A DNA stretch of 64,000 nt from Christensenella tenuis. GTDB taxonomy: Bacteria > Bacillota > Clostridia > Christensenellales > Christensenellaceae. The notes under the pieces are model-generated. The model worked only from the letters and a program-made list of their open reading frames with translations. It had not been told where the DNA came from and made no database searches. Position numbers and translations under genes: made by a program. Of the stretch, positions 34,278-43,585 are shown one piece after another. The stretch lies in assembly GCF_014287795.1 (NCBI RefSeq), contig NZ_JACOON010000001.1, positions 620,001 through 684,000 on the forward strand, read 5' to 3'. Positions within the stretch are counted from its first letter, which is position 1; each line of letters starts with the position of its first letter.

Positions 34278-35168
34278 TTATTGCCGTTCGTCATATCCGA
34301 GCGTCCGCAGCATTCCGCTCTTGTTCCGCCAGTCAGGCTTCACCTTAACCCATACCTGCAAAAAAACCTTTCCGCCAAACAGCATCTGCATATCCTCACG
34401 CGCGGCTGAAGCAATTTTTTTCAGCATCCTGCCGCCTGCTCCGATAATAATTCCTTTATGGGAATCTTTCTCACAATAAATCACAGCATCGATATTGGTA
34501 AGTTCCCGATCTTCTTCCCGTTCAAGTTTCTCTACAACAACGCCGATACCATGCGGGATTTCCTTGCCGATACTTTTCAGCGCTTTTTCCCGGATCAACT
34601 CCGCCGCAATTACCTGTTCCGGCTGATCCGTAACCATCTCCGCCGGATAATACATCGGCCCTTCCACAAGATACTGTTTCAGATATTCGACCAGCTCCGC
34701 AAGGCCAAGTTTTTCGGCAGCAGAGATCCGAAAAACTTTCCTACCGTATTTTCCCAGAATTTCTTCCTGCTCCCGGACACGTTCGCCATCCACTGCATCG
34801 ATCTTGTTCAGGGCAATAACAAGAGGCGTTTCGCCGGTCCCGAGGCGCTTAAGTATTTCTTCGTCTTTTTCACGCACGCCGACTTTAGCATCCGCTACAA
34901 ACAAAACAGCATCTACATCCCGCGCGGTTTGTTCCGCCGTTTTTAACATAAATTCCCCTAATTTGTTTTTCGGCGTTTGCAAGCCCGGCGTATCCATAAA
35001 AACCATTTGATACTCTTCGCGCGTAAGTACCCCGGTAATGCGGCTGCGCGTAGTTTGCGGCTTTTTTGATACAATGGCAATTTTTGTTCCCACAAGCGCA
35101 TTCAACAGTGTGGACTTCCCCACATTTGGGCTGCCTGTAAGCGCAATAAAACCGGATTTAAATTCCAT
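34278..35168 (-). CDS. era: GTPase Era
   Basis: 296 residues: GTPase domain with G1 GSPNVGKSTLLN, G3 DTPGLQ and G4 NKID, then a C-terminal KH domain at about 205-290 (GIIIGAGGRMLKKI). It binds the 16S rRNA 3' end in 30S assembly. It follows the undecaprenol kinase fusion gene after 10 bases; the cdd gene often found between them is absent. Confidence 0.97.
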   Translation of the reverse strand: MEFKSGFIALTGSPNVGKSTLLNALVGTKIAIVSKKPQTTRSRITGVLTREEYQMVFMDTPGLQTPKNKLGEFMLKTAEQTARDVDAVLFVADAKVGVREKDEEILKRLGTGETPLVIALNKIDAVDGERVREQEEILGKYGRKVFRISAAEKLGLAELVEYLKQYLVEGPMYYPAEMVTDQPEQVIAAELIREKALKSIGKEIPHGIGVVVEKLEREEDRELTNIDAVIYCEKDSHKGIIIGAGGRMLKKIASAAREDMQMLFGGKVFLQVWVKVKPDWRNKSGMLRTLGYDERQ

Positions 35169-35178
35169 TTCCTTCTCC

Positions 35179-35928
35179 TTAATGAATAATCAATTCTCCC
35201 ACCTCAAACACAAGCACCGTAATCACGACGCCCATAAGCGCGCCTACCAGCACTTCTGCAAAGGTATGTACTTTGGTTTCCATGCGGCTTTCTGCGACGA
35301 TCAGGGCAAGTACTGCCGCAAAGGTCGAGGCAACCGGATCGGCGGATACAAAGGCAATGGCGGTAAACAGCGCAAAAGCGAAGGCAGTATGCCCACTCGG
35401 CATCCCCCCCTGAATATAATTCCCGCCCTTTTTCATGAAACGGGATTTCATAACAATCACAGCTACAAACACAAGCATCAAGGCTGCAAACGTAATATAA
35501 GCGGGCAAATTATTGATATAACTGACCGATGCATAAGAAATCGTGTATAATTTTCGAAAAAAAACGAGGTAGCCCACCACAAGCGCGCTCATCGCCGCAA
35601 CAAAAACGCCCCCCGCCGCGACATCCTTGGCAATACGGGCAAGTTCGTTATATTCGCCCCTGGAGGCAATATCCACCACCGCTTCAATCGCCGTATTAAA
35701 CAGCTCCGCAAAAAACACAAACGCAATAACAAGCACAAGCGCAATCATCTCAAAGCGCGTAACCTGCGTAAGAAGCGCTGTGACCGTAACAACAACCGCA
35801 AGCGCAACATGGATCTTCATATTGCGCTCCATCTTAAACGACTGCAAAAAACCGTTGATGGCATGGTTAAAGCTGTTCATCAACGATTTCTTCGGCCTAT
35901 ATTTTTTCCCTGTTTCGTTAGATTCCAT
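35179..35928 (-). CDS. Undecaprenol/diacylglycerol kinase fused to a PAP2-like phosphatase
   Basis: 249 residues in two membrane domains. Residues about 10-115 are a DgkA/UdpK kinase with the catalytic ELFNTAIEAVVD. Residues about 125-249 are PAP2-like with GGMPSGHTAFAF and ESRMETKVHTFAEVLVG, covering motif 2 and a variant motif 3. The expected motif 1 arginine-proline is not evident. The gene sits where the stand-alone kinase gene dgkA lies in Bacillus. The start at 35928 (ATG, with CAGGGAAA upstream) is preferred over TTG at 35943; both overlap ybeY. Making and removing a phosphate on the same lipid carrier is suggested. Confidence 0.88.
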   Translation of the reverse strand: MESNETGKKYRPKKSLMNSFNHAINGFLQSFKMERNMKIHVALAVVVTVTALLTQVTRFEMIALVLVIAFVFFAELFNTAIEAVVDIASRGEYNELARIAKDVAAGGVFVAAMSALVVGYLVFFRKLYTISYASVSYINNLPAYITFAALMLVFVAVIVMKSRFMKKGGNYIQGGMPSGHTAFAFALFTAIAFVSADPVASTFAAVLALIVAESRMETKVHTFAEVLVGALMGVVITVLVFEVGELIIH

Positions 35929-36415
35929 CCATTTCCCTGCCAATATTAACAGACTGCAAAAGCGCCTCCTGTTTTTTTGTCATCACTGCTTCTTCCCCAG
36001 ACGTCATGTGGTCATACCCCATCAGGTGAAGGGTCCCGTGAAGCGCCAGAAATGCCGCTTCCCGTATCAGGCTGTGCCCATATTCTGCTGCTTGCGCCTG
36101 TGCCCGCTCCATAGAAATGGCAATATCCCCAAGGAAAAGTTCCCCTTCCACATATTCCGCCTCGATTTCATCGAAGCACTCCGTCAAAAGCGCAGGAAGC
36201 TCGTAGGCCGGAAAGGACAATACATCCGTTGCCCGGTCAATATTGCGAAATTCCCGGTTTAGTTCCCGGATTCCTTCATTATCCGTAAAGAGCAGGTTCA
36301 GGCATGCCGGAACCCCAAGCTCTGCCTGTGCGGCCTCGAGTGCGGCTCTGATCGCGGCTGAAATTTTATCCGTCACTTCTATTTGATTCTGTTCGTCAGA
36401 GAATGTTATCGTCAT
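35918..36415 (-). CDS. ybeY: Endoribonuclease YbeY
   Basis: About 165 residues. The zinc site HGTLHLMGYDH (H-x3-H-x5-H) is near the C-terminus, and VLSFPAYE and LGDIAIS are conserved family strands. It acts in 16S rRNA 3'-end processing and ribosome quality control. I placed the start at ATG 36415 because GGAG lies 6 bases upstream; it overlaps the pgpH end by 20 bases. A longer frame starting further inside pgpH is open but lacks support. Confidence 0.94.
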   Translation of the reverse strand: MTITFSDEQNQIEVTDKISAAIRAALEAAQAELGVPACLNLLFTDNEGIRELNREFRNIDRATDVLSFPAYELPALLTECFDEIEAEYVEGELFLGDIAISMERAQAQAAEYGHSLIREAAFLALHGTLHLMGYDHMTSGEEAVMTKKQEALLQSVNIGREMDGI

Positions 36416-38663
36416 CTTCTGCTCCATGTATCTTGATTTCCGGATATTTGATCCGCTGATGATAAACGCCGTCAAAAATATTGATAAACGCTTCGGCAAT
36501 CAACTTCAAATCGCGCCTGTTGAGCGGTGCGTTATCAAGCTGTCCTTCATCATATCGGGCTTTGACCAATTTATGTACCATAGCGGAAATCTCTTCACGC
36601 GATGGATTATCAAGACTGCGTACCGCTGCCTCCACGACGTCAGCAAGCATAACGATTGCCTGCTCTTTCGTCTCTGGAGGATTTCCTTCATATTGGAAAT
36701 CTTCTTTCTTTGTACGGGGGTCCCGCTCCAATGCTTCCGCATAAAAATAGCCGACTGTACCGCTTCCATGATGGTTGCGTACAATTTCAATGATTTCACG
36801 CGGCATTTTGTACTTACGCAACAAATCTACTCCCGCAGGTACGTGATGCCGGATAATTTCCGCACTGCGTTCCGGCGGAAGCGAATCATGCATATTTATA
36901 TTATTTCTCTGGTTCTCCTTGAAATACAGAGGATGTTCCACCTTGCCGATATCGTGGAAATAAGCTCCGACACGTGCAAGCAACGAAAATCCCCCTACTG
37001 CGTTACATCCTGCCTCTGCAAGATTGGCGACCAAAATACTGTGATGGTAAGTCCCAGGGGCTTCAATCATCAACCGTTTTGTCAGGGGGTGGGTTGGGTC
37101 GGATAGCTCGAGAAGTTTGGTCGGCGTAGTCAGATTGAATGCATTTTCAATGATTGGAAGTACGCCAATACTGACAATACCGCACAATACGCCACTGCCT
37201 GCAATCATCGCCATTCCGGAGAACATTTGCTGTCCGTTGTGGGGCTGGTCTGAAAGTAGAGGGACTTGCAGCATCCATACAAGCAATGCGATGACAACCC
37301 CTGGTATTGCTGCAACAAGGCCAGCAAGCACCAGCCGCGAACGATACCGCATATCTTTCAGGATATAGACAGCAAAGAAACCGCCGGTAAGCATAATCAG
37401 GAGCAACATCAGCGACGTCGTGCTGAACATGTTTTGCCCGCCCGTCGTAACGCTCATCAATAGAAGGGATAAAAAGACACTATACACAATCGCATTCTTT
37501 GGCGAAAGTAAGACCGCGCCCAAAATAACAAACAAAAATACTGGCAATAAATGGATTGCTACAAGTTGTGCAATTGAAGTTATCCCATAAGCCGCCGCCG
37601 TCAGGATCGCAAGTATCGCTATTTTTTTTGTATCGAGCAGAAGCTTGCGGTTGAACACCGCAAGAAAGACCGCATACATCACAAAAATCAACACAATATA
37701 AATCGTTACTGCCGCATACGGCTTGATAGAAGTGGATTCCGCAGCCAGCATGCCAAGGCTTTTTAATACAGCATATTGGTCGTCTGTAACAAGTTCGCCC
37801 TTCCGCACAATATTCTGTCCCTTTTTATATTCGATCGGTGTAACCATAGCTGCGACCTCGTCCCGCTTTTGCTGGGTCGCTTTTTCATCAAACACCATAT
37901 TGGGATACAAGTCGTTTGTAACGACGGCCGACACAAGTTCTTTCTCTTCATCGGTCATATCGCTTTGTTCCGTAGTCGCGCTTACCACATCTGTCTTGGC
38001 TGAATCGATATCATCTGCCCGCACCCCCGCGTAGAGGACGTCCTGTACGTGATTGGTAATCGAATCTTTCATATCTGCGAGCTGGCCAGACGTCATACTA
38101 ACGATATGATAAAGTTGGGCGGTTGTAATGTAGTCCGGCAGTAAATCCTTAAGGGTATTTACATTATCTTCCGTAAGGAGCGTTTCCCATTCCGTTTTTT
38201 TCGGGTCAAATGGTACGGTGGCATATGCTGTAGGCACAGGAACCGGTTCCGCCGGATTAGCAGCATTCGCCTGCTGCGCATCCGTGATTGTTTCTTCTAC
38301 ATCTTGCTGCTTCTTTTTCTGATCCGCGTTATAAATTTCTTCCGCAGCTGCGCGTGCATTTTCAAATGCGGCAAAATCTTCGGAAATCTTCTTTACGATT
38401 TGCTGCGTAGTATTTGCATCCGTATTGTAAACCGGGCCGATTTTGGCTTGTTCTTCTTCGATAATACGTTGGGTCGCCGCTTCGTCGATGACATCGGTTG
38501 GCGCGGTAATTGTAATATCTGAAATTTCACCGCTCGTGATATCATAGGTCTGGGGCATCAATGAAAAAAGTGCAATCGCAACGCAAAGCACAAGGGAACC
38601 AATTGCCATCAGCAGGTTCATCGCCGCTTTTTTACGAAATGTCTCTTTCAAAACCATAGTCAA
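36396..38663 (-). CDS. pgpH: 7TM-HD cyclic-di-AMP phosphodiesterase PgpH family protein
   Basis: 755 residues: N-terminal helix, a large extracellular 7TMR-HDED domain at about 40-300, seven transmembrane helices at about 310-490, and a cytoplasmic HD domain with APGTYHHSILVANLAEAG and AYFHDIGK. The metal-binding HD pair is intact. Listeria PgpH hydrolyses c-di-AMP; the same activity is inferred. It lies between phoH (14-base gap) and ybeY, as in Bacillus yqfF. Confidence 0.94.
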   Translation of the reverse strand: MTMVLKETFRKKAAMNLLMAIGSLVLCVAIALFSLMPQTYDITSGEISDITITAPTDVIDEAATQRIIEEEQAKIGPVYNTDANTTQQIVKKISEDFAAFENARAAAEEIYNADQKKKQQDVEETITDAQQANAANPAEPVPVPTAYATVPFDPKKTEWETLLTEDNVNTLKDLLPDYITTAQLYHIVSMTSGQLADMKDSITNHVQDVLYAGVRADDIDSAKTDVVSATTEQSDMTDEEKELVSAVVTNDLYPNMVFDEKATQQKRDEVAAMVTPIEYKKGQNIVRKGELVTDDQYAVLKSLGMLAAESTSIKPYAAVTIYIVLIFVMYAVFLAVFNRKLLLDTKKIAILAILTAAAYGITSIAQLVAIHLLPVFLFVILGAVLLSPKNAIVYSVFLSLLLMSVTTGGQNMFSTTSLMLLLIMLTGGFFAVYILKDMRYRSRLVLAGLVAAIPGVVIALLVWMLQVPLLSDQPHNGQQMFSGMAMIAGSGVLCGIVSIGVLPIIENAFNLTTPTKLLELSDPTHPLTKRLMIEAPGTYHHSILVANLAEAGCNAVGGFSLLARVGAYFHDIGKVEHPLYFKENQRNNINMHDSLPPERSAEIIRHHVPAGVDLLRKYKMPREIIEIVRNHHGSGTVGYFYAEALERDPRTKKEDFQYEGNPPETKEQAIVMLADVVEAAVRSLDNPSREEISAMVHKLVKARYDEGQLDNAPLNRRDLKLIAEAFINIFDGVYHQRIKYPEIKIHGAEDDDNIL

Positions 38664-38677
38664 TCCTCGTATACAGT

Positions 38678-39661
38678 CTAAACAATCGTATTTTTACGCC
38701 TGTTTTCATACTTCTCGAATGCCTTGATGATGTTCCTGACCAGCGGATGGCGTACGACATCCTTCTGATCCAAATGAACGATTGCGATATTTTTGATATT
38801 CTTCAATATTTCAACCACTTTTTTCAAACCGGAGGCACGTTCTTTGGGCAAATCAATTTGGGTGATATCTCCGGTAACGACAACCTTGGCGTTCTCTCCA
38901 AAGCGCGTGAGAAACATCTTCATCTGTTCCATCGTACAGTTTTGTGCCTCATCCAAGATAATAAAAGCATCATTCAGTGTACGCCCTCGCATGTAGGCAA
39001 GCGGTGCCACTTCAATCACGCCTTTTTCGGAGAGGCGCGCATAAGCATCCGCTCCCATAAAATCATAAAGAGCATCATACAAAGGGCGCAAATACGGGTC
39101 GACTTTATTTTGTAAGTCTCCCGGTAAAAATCCAAGGTTCTCCCCGGCTTCGACGGCCGGCCTGGTTAGGATAATGCGTGAAATTTGTTTGTTTTTGAGT
39201 GCGACAACCGCCATTGCCATCGCAAGATAGGTCTTACCCGTGCCGGCCGGGCCGATACAAACCACTACCGTATTGTCTTTGATCGCCTGGATATATTCTT
39301 TCTGCCCGTAAGATTTACATTTGATCTGTTTGCCTTTTGCTGTAATCGCTACCACATCAGACATCATTTCATTGACTAAATCCTGATGGCCGTCTTGTAC
39401 AAGGTTCATCGCATAATTTACGGAATCCTGATTGATCGTTTCATTTTTTCCGTACATCTTTTTCAGCACTTCAATAACATCGGCAGCAAGCTGCGCTTTT
39501 TTCGCCTCTCCTGTAATACAAATTCCATTTTCCGTCGCGCGGATCGCCGTATCAGTCTCCGCTGATATAATATTAATATTCTCGTCGAAATTACCGAATA
39601 CGCCGGCCATCTGCTCCATACTGTCAAACGAAATATCAATCTGTGTTTCTGCCAAATTCAA
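38678..39661 (-). CDS. phoH: PhoH family ATPase (PhoH/YbeZ-like)
   Basis: 327 residues. The P-loop GPAGTGKTYLAMAMA is near 140, Walker B IILDEAQN near 235, and a KH-like N-terminal domain precedes them. The family is an RNA-associated ATPase that functionally pairs with YbeY, encoded two genes downstream. Standard length and context. Confidence 0.94.
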   Translation of the reverse strand: MNLAETQIDISFDSMEQMAGVFGNFDENINIISAETDTAIRATENGICITGEAKKAQLAADVIEVLKKMYGKNETINQDSVNYAMNLVQDGHQDLVNEMMSDVVAITAKGKQIKCKSYGQKEYIQAIKDNTVVVCIGPAGTGKTYLAMAMAVVALKNKQISRIILTRPAVEAGENLGFLPGDLQNKVDPYLRPLYDALYDFMGADAYARLSEKGVIEVAPLAYMRGRTLNDAFIILDEAQNCTMEQMKMFLTRFGENAKVVVTGDITQIDLPKERASGLKKVVEILKNIKNIAIVHLDQKDVVRHPLVRNIIKAFEKYENRRKNTIV

Positions 39662-39737
39662 AAAATCCTCCCGGTTTCATATCCACATATGCATAGTACC
39701 ATATTTTTTCCAAAAAGCCCACACCTTATTTCCTATG

Positions 39738-39774
39738 AAAAAACAGGCTGCCCGCATCCTGCGAGTAGCCTGTT
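39738..39774 (-). terminator. Terminator of rpsU
   Basis: An imperfect stem (AACAGGCT..CGCA / TGCG..AGCCTGTT) ending in TTTTTT on the minus strand, 42 bases past the rpsU stop. Confidence 0.8.
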
Positions 39775-39815
39775 GTCTTTGCTTTTCAACATCTGGTAAG
39801 AAACCGCACCAAAAC

Positions 39816-39989
39816 TTAATGCTTTCTCTTTCTTGCCGCTTCCGCTTTTTTCTTTCTTTTTACGCTGGGTTTTTCATAATGCTCACGTTTCCGGATTTCA
39901 GCCAGAACCCCTGCTCTTGCGCATTTACGCTTGAATCTTCTCAGAGCACTTTCCAGTGTTTCATTTTCGCCTACGCGTATCTCAGACAT
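39816..39989 (-). CDS. rpsU: 30S ribosomal protein bS21
   Basis: 57 residues beginning [20 protein letters not shown], with the lysine/arginine-rich C-terminus typical of bS21. ATG at 39989 follows a strong GAGGAGGGGAG; a longer upstream frame is not supported. It lies between hinT and phoH. The intergenic 39990-40184 shows nothing further. Confidence 0.96.
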   Translation of the reverse strand: MSEIRVGENETLESALRRFKRKCARAGVLAEIRKREHYEKPSVKRKKKAEAARKRKH

Positions 39990-40184
39990 TAATCTCCCCT
40001 CCTCCCGTACTCTGTTCCCATCCAAAACAGGAACTGGGAGCTATTTCATACCCCTGTATTATAGTAAAATCGCGGCGTTCTGTCAACAACTAATTCCAGC
40101 AAAAATGCCTCACATCCATCAGGGCTGTGAAATTCCCTATCAGGCGTGTTCTCATCGCAAGTAAATGTTAACCTGTCCGCCTCC

Positions 40185-40529
40185 TTAGCCGGGCGGCCAT
40201 TCCAGATATCTCCCTCCGAGAAGATGTAAATGCAAGTGCGGCACCGTTTGTCCGCCATTTTCTCCGGTATTGAATACAAGCCGGAATCCATCCGCCGCAA
40301 TTCCCTTTTCGGCAGCAATTTTCTGCGCCGCTTTTATCATTGCATCAATATATTCAAAATCTCCGTCTTTTACTTCTAAAATACTTTTCAGATGTTTTTT
40401 CGGAATAATCAATATATGCACCGGCGCTTTGGGATCAATGTCAGTAAACGCATATACAAACTCATCTTCATACACTTTGTTAGATGGGATTTCGCCCGTA
40501 ATGATTCTGCAGAATAAGCAATCTTCCAT
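40185..40529 (-). CDS. hinT: HIT family nucleotide hydrolase (HinT-like)
   Basis: 114 residues. It has the N-terminal zinc-site pattern DCLFCRIITGEIPS and the histidine triad HLHLHLLGG at about 97-105. HinT-type enzymes cleave AMP from lysine or other amine groups. It starts 14 bases after the mtaB stop, in the dnaK-region operon. Confidence 0.95.
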   Translation of the reverse strand: MEDCLFCRIITGEIPSNKVYEDEFVYAFTDIDPKAPVHILIIPKKHLKSILEVKDGDFEYIDAMIKAAQKIAAEKGIAADGFRLVFNTGENGGQTVPHLHLHLLGGRYLEWPPG

Positions 40530-40543
40530 TCATTTGTACTCCT

Positions 40544-41818
40544 TTACTTTATGATATCTCCATATAGTATAGCATCATTATATTTCTTTAACAAAACATT
40601 TTGGAAGCCTCCGGGAGTTCCCGCCGCATGAATGCGCAGATACCGGTCCGTATATCCTTCCGCAAATCCGTTTTCCGTTTCTTGTTCAAACAGTACCGCC
40701 TGTACGGTTCCTAAAAATTCTCCGGCGAATCTGCATTCAAGCTGCTTCCCAACCTCTATCAGCCGATTGGCGCGGCTGCGCCGCACGTCTACAGGAACCT
40801 TACCGCCCATTTCTGCCGCAGGCGTACCCGCACGTTCCGAGAAGGGAAACACATGGATGCGCGAAAAGGCCTGTTCTTCCGCAAATCGGCACGTTTCCTC
40901 AAATTCTCTCTCTGTTTCTCCAGGAAATCCCGTAATAATATCAGTGGCAATCGCAGGCCGGTCATATGCTTCACGTATATTCTCCATATATTCCGCAAAC
41001 TGCATAGAGGTATATTTCCGGTTCATTCTCTTTAAGACCGCATCGCTTCCGCTTTGGAGCGACACATGAAAATGAGGGCATATTTTTCCCAGTTTCTTTA
41101 TTTCGCCAAGGAATTCCCTGGTTAGGATATGCGGTTCAAGGGAGCCTAACCGAATACGCCCGATGCCTTCAATCCCATTAAGACCGTCCAACACATTCAG
41201 AAGGCTTTCCCCATTATCTTGTCCATAGGATGAAATATGAATTCCGGTAAGCACAATTTCCTGTACTCCGCGTGCCGCAAGTGCTCTGCCCTCAGATAAA
41301 ATGCCCGTACTCGCGCGTGAGCGAACCCGCCCACGTACATAAGGAATGATGCAGTAACTGCAAAAATTGTTGCAGCCCTCTTGGATTTTGATATAGCCCC
41401 GCGTGAGTTCTCCCGCGGAAGAGACCGATAATTCTTCAAATCCTTTTCCAATTTCGCATACGCCGTCAACTTTTTTCCCATCAAAGCACTCCCGGACGAT
41501 CTGTACAATTCTGCTCCGTTCTTCCGTTCCAATAACTGCGCTGACCCCTTCGATTCCCAAAATTCCCTCGCTATCGCGCTGAGCAAGGCAACCGCATACA
41601 CAAATAACAGCTTCCGGATGATTTTTATGCAGGCGGCGAATCATATTCCGCGACTTTTTATCCGCAGTATTCGTCACTGTACATGTATTGATCAGGTAGA
41701 CGTCCGCTTCTTCATGAAACTCAACACGCTCAAACCCACTTTTCTCAAGGAGCTCAACCATAGCGTTCGTATCATATTGATTCACCTTGCACCCCAGAGT
41801 ATACGCCGCAACCTTCAT
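40544..41818 (-). CDS. mtaB: tRNA (t6A37) methylthiotransferase MtaB
   Basis: About 424 residues: N-terminal UPF0004 domain (AAYTLGCKVNQYDTNAM), radical SAM motif CNNFCSYCIIPYVRGR near 145-160, and a C-terminal TRAM-like region. It converts t6A37 to ms2t6A37 in tRNA. The ATG at 41818 lies one base after the rsmE stop (TAGCATG), with GGGGAAA inside the rsmE end; an in-frame upstream ATG inside rsmE is less likely. Radical SAM turnover yields 5'-deoxyadenosine, relevant to the salvage genes at 54608-57071. Confidence 0.95.
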   Translation of the reverse strand: MKVAAYTLGCKVNQYDTNAMVELLEKSGFERVEFHEEADVYLINTCTVTNTADKKSRNMIRRLHKNHPEAVICVCGCLAQRDSEGILGIEGVSAVIGTEERSRIVQIVRECFDGKKVDGVCEIGKGFEELSVSSAGELTRGYIKIQEGCNNFCSYCIIPYVRGRVRSRASTGILSEGRALAARGVQEIVLTGIHISSYGQDNGESLLNVLDGLNGIEGIGRIRLGSLEPHILTREFLGEIKKLGKICPHFHVSLQSGSDAVLKRMNRKYTSMQFAEYMENIREAYDRPAIATDIITGFPGETEREFEETCRFAEEQAFSRIHVFPFSERAGTPAAEMGGKVPVDVRRSRANRLIEVGKQLECRFAGEFLGTVQAVLFEQETENGFAEGYTDRYLRIHAAGTPGGFQNVLLKKYNDAILYGDIIK

Positions 41819-41819
41819 G

Positions 41820-42551
41820 CTATTTCCCCATATATTCATAGCCAATCATCGCGGCTGCGGCAAGTCCTGCTGTTTCCGCGCGTAAAATCAATTTTCCAAG
41901 TGAGCAGGACACCACGCCCGCCTCCCCAAGCATATGAATTTCCTCTTTTGTAAAGCCGCCCTCTGGCCCGATAAACAAGAATATCTCATTTACCACCTGA
42001 GTCTCAAGCACTTTTTTAATCGTCGTGCGCTCCTCATTTTCGTAAGCGACAAGCTTAAAGCCGCTTTTTTGCCTTATGTCTTCTACCGCTTTTTTGAACA
42101 TAACAAGATTTCCAACCGTGGGGACAAAGGAGCGGCCGCATTGTTTAGCAGCTTCTAGCGCGATACGGTTTTCCCGTTCGACAAGTTTTCCGGCGGATTT
42201 CGCATCCGGACGCTTTACACATCGTTCGCTTAAAAAGGGAACAAATGCATGCACCCCGGCTTCCGTGCATTTTTGCACCGCATAATCGAGATGGTCGCTT
42301 TTAATAACTGCCTGGTAAAGTGTGATTTGAACAGGCAGCTCCTTATCGGATTTTTTCTTTTCCCCCACGCGTACCATGACTCCGTCTTCATCCATTTCCG
42401 TAATAACGCAGGAATAGTCCGTCCCACTTCCGTCAAACAGAATAAGCATATCGCCCTGCTGCATCCGCAGCACGCGGGAAATATGCTTTGCTTCCTGACC
42501 TTTAATTGTAATATGTTTCCCGGAAATATCCGGCCAATAAAAACGTCTCAT
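41820..42551 (-). CDS. rsmE: 16S rRNA (uracil(1498)-N3)-methyltransferase RsmE
   Basis: 243 residues of the SPOUT fold. The trefoil-knot motifs FLFIGPEGGFTKEE and LGKLILRAETAGLAA are at the C-terminus, with a PUA-like N-terminus. It overlaps prmA by 4 bases. Confidence 0.95.
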   Translation of the reverse strand: MRRFYWPDISGKHITIKGQEAKHISRVLRMQQGDMLILFDGSGTDYSCVITEMDEDGVMVRVGEKKKSDKELPVQITLYQAVIKSDHLDYAVQKCTEAGVHAFVPFLSERCVKRPDAKSAGKLVERENRIALEAAKQCGRSFVPTVGNLVMFKKAVEDIRQKSGFKLVAYENEERTTIKKVLETQVVNEIFLFIGPEGGFTKEEIHMLGEAGVVSCSLGKLILRAETAGLAAAAMIGYEYMGK

Positions 42552-43489
42552 CCTCTGTATTTACATGCGATTGCCCGCCATTCTCCGTCTTCCAGAATTT
42601 GAATCACCTTAAACTTCATTTCCTCAAGCGACTTTCTTACGTCGTCCAGCCGGGAATCAATGATGCCCGAACAAATATACATCCCATTGCGTTTCATATA
42701 CCCCTGCGCCACTTTGTTGAGCGCAATGACTACATCCGCAATAATATTGGCGACGACAATATCCGCCTGCACATCCTCCGGTACTTCTGCGAGAAGGTCG
42801 GACTGCCGGACCTCAATTTCTCCCCCGCATCTGTTCCGTTTTGCGTTATCCTCCGTTACTTCTATAGCGACAGGGTCAAGATCAAGCGCAAAGACTTTCT
42901 TGGCGCCAAATTTCGCAGCGGCAATTGAAAGGATTCCGCTTCCGCATCCGGCGTCGATTACCGTCATTCCAGGCTCGATATATTCTTCCAAAAAGCGCAC
43001 GCACATCCGTGTTGTTTCGTGGTTTCCCGTTCCGAAAGCCATGCCCGGGTCAATTTCAATAACGACATCATCCTGCGCGGCGGAATATTGTTCCCATGTT
43101 GGCTTGATTACTACAAAATCAGAAATTTTAACCGGTTTGAAATAAGCCTTCCATGCATTTTCCCAATCCTGCTCACATACAGTTTGCGTAATAATTTCAA
43201 GGCTGCCCAGCGGAACGCCAAGATTCATTCCTTTAACCTGCCGTACACGCTCCTTCACATCCGAAAGAATCTTCTGCTCATTCCCATCGCATGGGAAAAA
43301 TGCCGTTACGCAAAAAGGTACTTTCGCCAAAACCTCTTCATCCAAATAATCCCACGGGAGCCCATCTTTGGCGCATGCTGCGTTATCTCCTTCAATGGAG
43401 ACTCCTCTTGCGCCTGCTTCCATAAGCAGGGCGGAAAAAATTTCTTCTGCTTCCTTTTGTGTTCGTATTCCGATCTTCAGCCAGTCCAT
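42548..43489 (-). CDS. prmA: Ribosomal protein L11 methyltransferase PrmA
   Basis: 313 residues: substrate-recognition domain at the N-terminus and a class I methyltransferase with VIDAGCGSGILSIAAAKFGA. The FGTGNHETTR loop before it is typical of PrmA. It trimethylates residues of L11. Downstream of dnaJ across a terminator, as in Bacillus. Confidence 0.95.
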   Translation of the reverse strand: MDWLKIGIRTQKEAEEIFSALLMEAGARGVSIEGDNAACAKDGLPWDYLDEEVLAKVPFCVTAFFPCDGNEQKILSDVKERVRQVKGMNLGVPLGSLEIITQTVCEQDWENAWKAYFKPVKISDFVVIKPTWEQYSAAQDDVVIEIDPGMAFGTGNHETTRMCVRFLEEYIEPGMTVIDAGCGSGILSIAAAKFGAKKVFALDLDPVAIEVTEDNAKRNRCGGEIEVRQSDLLAEVPEDVQADIVVANIIADVVIALNKVAQGYMKRNGMYICSGIIDSRLDDVRKSLEEMKFKVIQILEDGEWRAIACKYRG

Positions 43490-43549
43490 TTACCATACCT
43501 CGCTATAAACTTCACTCTATTATACCCGTAAACCTTTTCCCAATGCAAC

Positions 43550-43574
43550 AAAAAAGAGCAGTTTCCCGCTCTTC
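43550..43574 (-). terminator. Terminator after dnaJ
   Basis: Stem AAGAGC / GCTCTT with extended internal pairing, followed by TTTTTT on the minus strand. It would limit transcription from the heat-shock operon into prmA. Confidence 0.75.
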
Positions 43575-43585
43575 TTTGAAACCGG

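Noticed and set aside
36396..36499. A longer YbeY starting inside pgpH (ATG at 36499)
   Set aside because: The extra residues are pgpH sequence in another phase; the ribosome-binding site and family alignment support the start at 36415.
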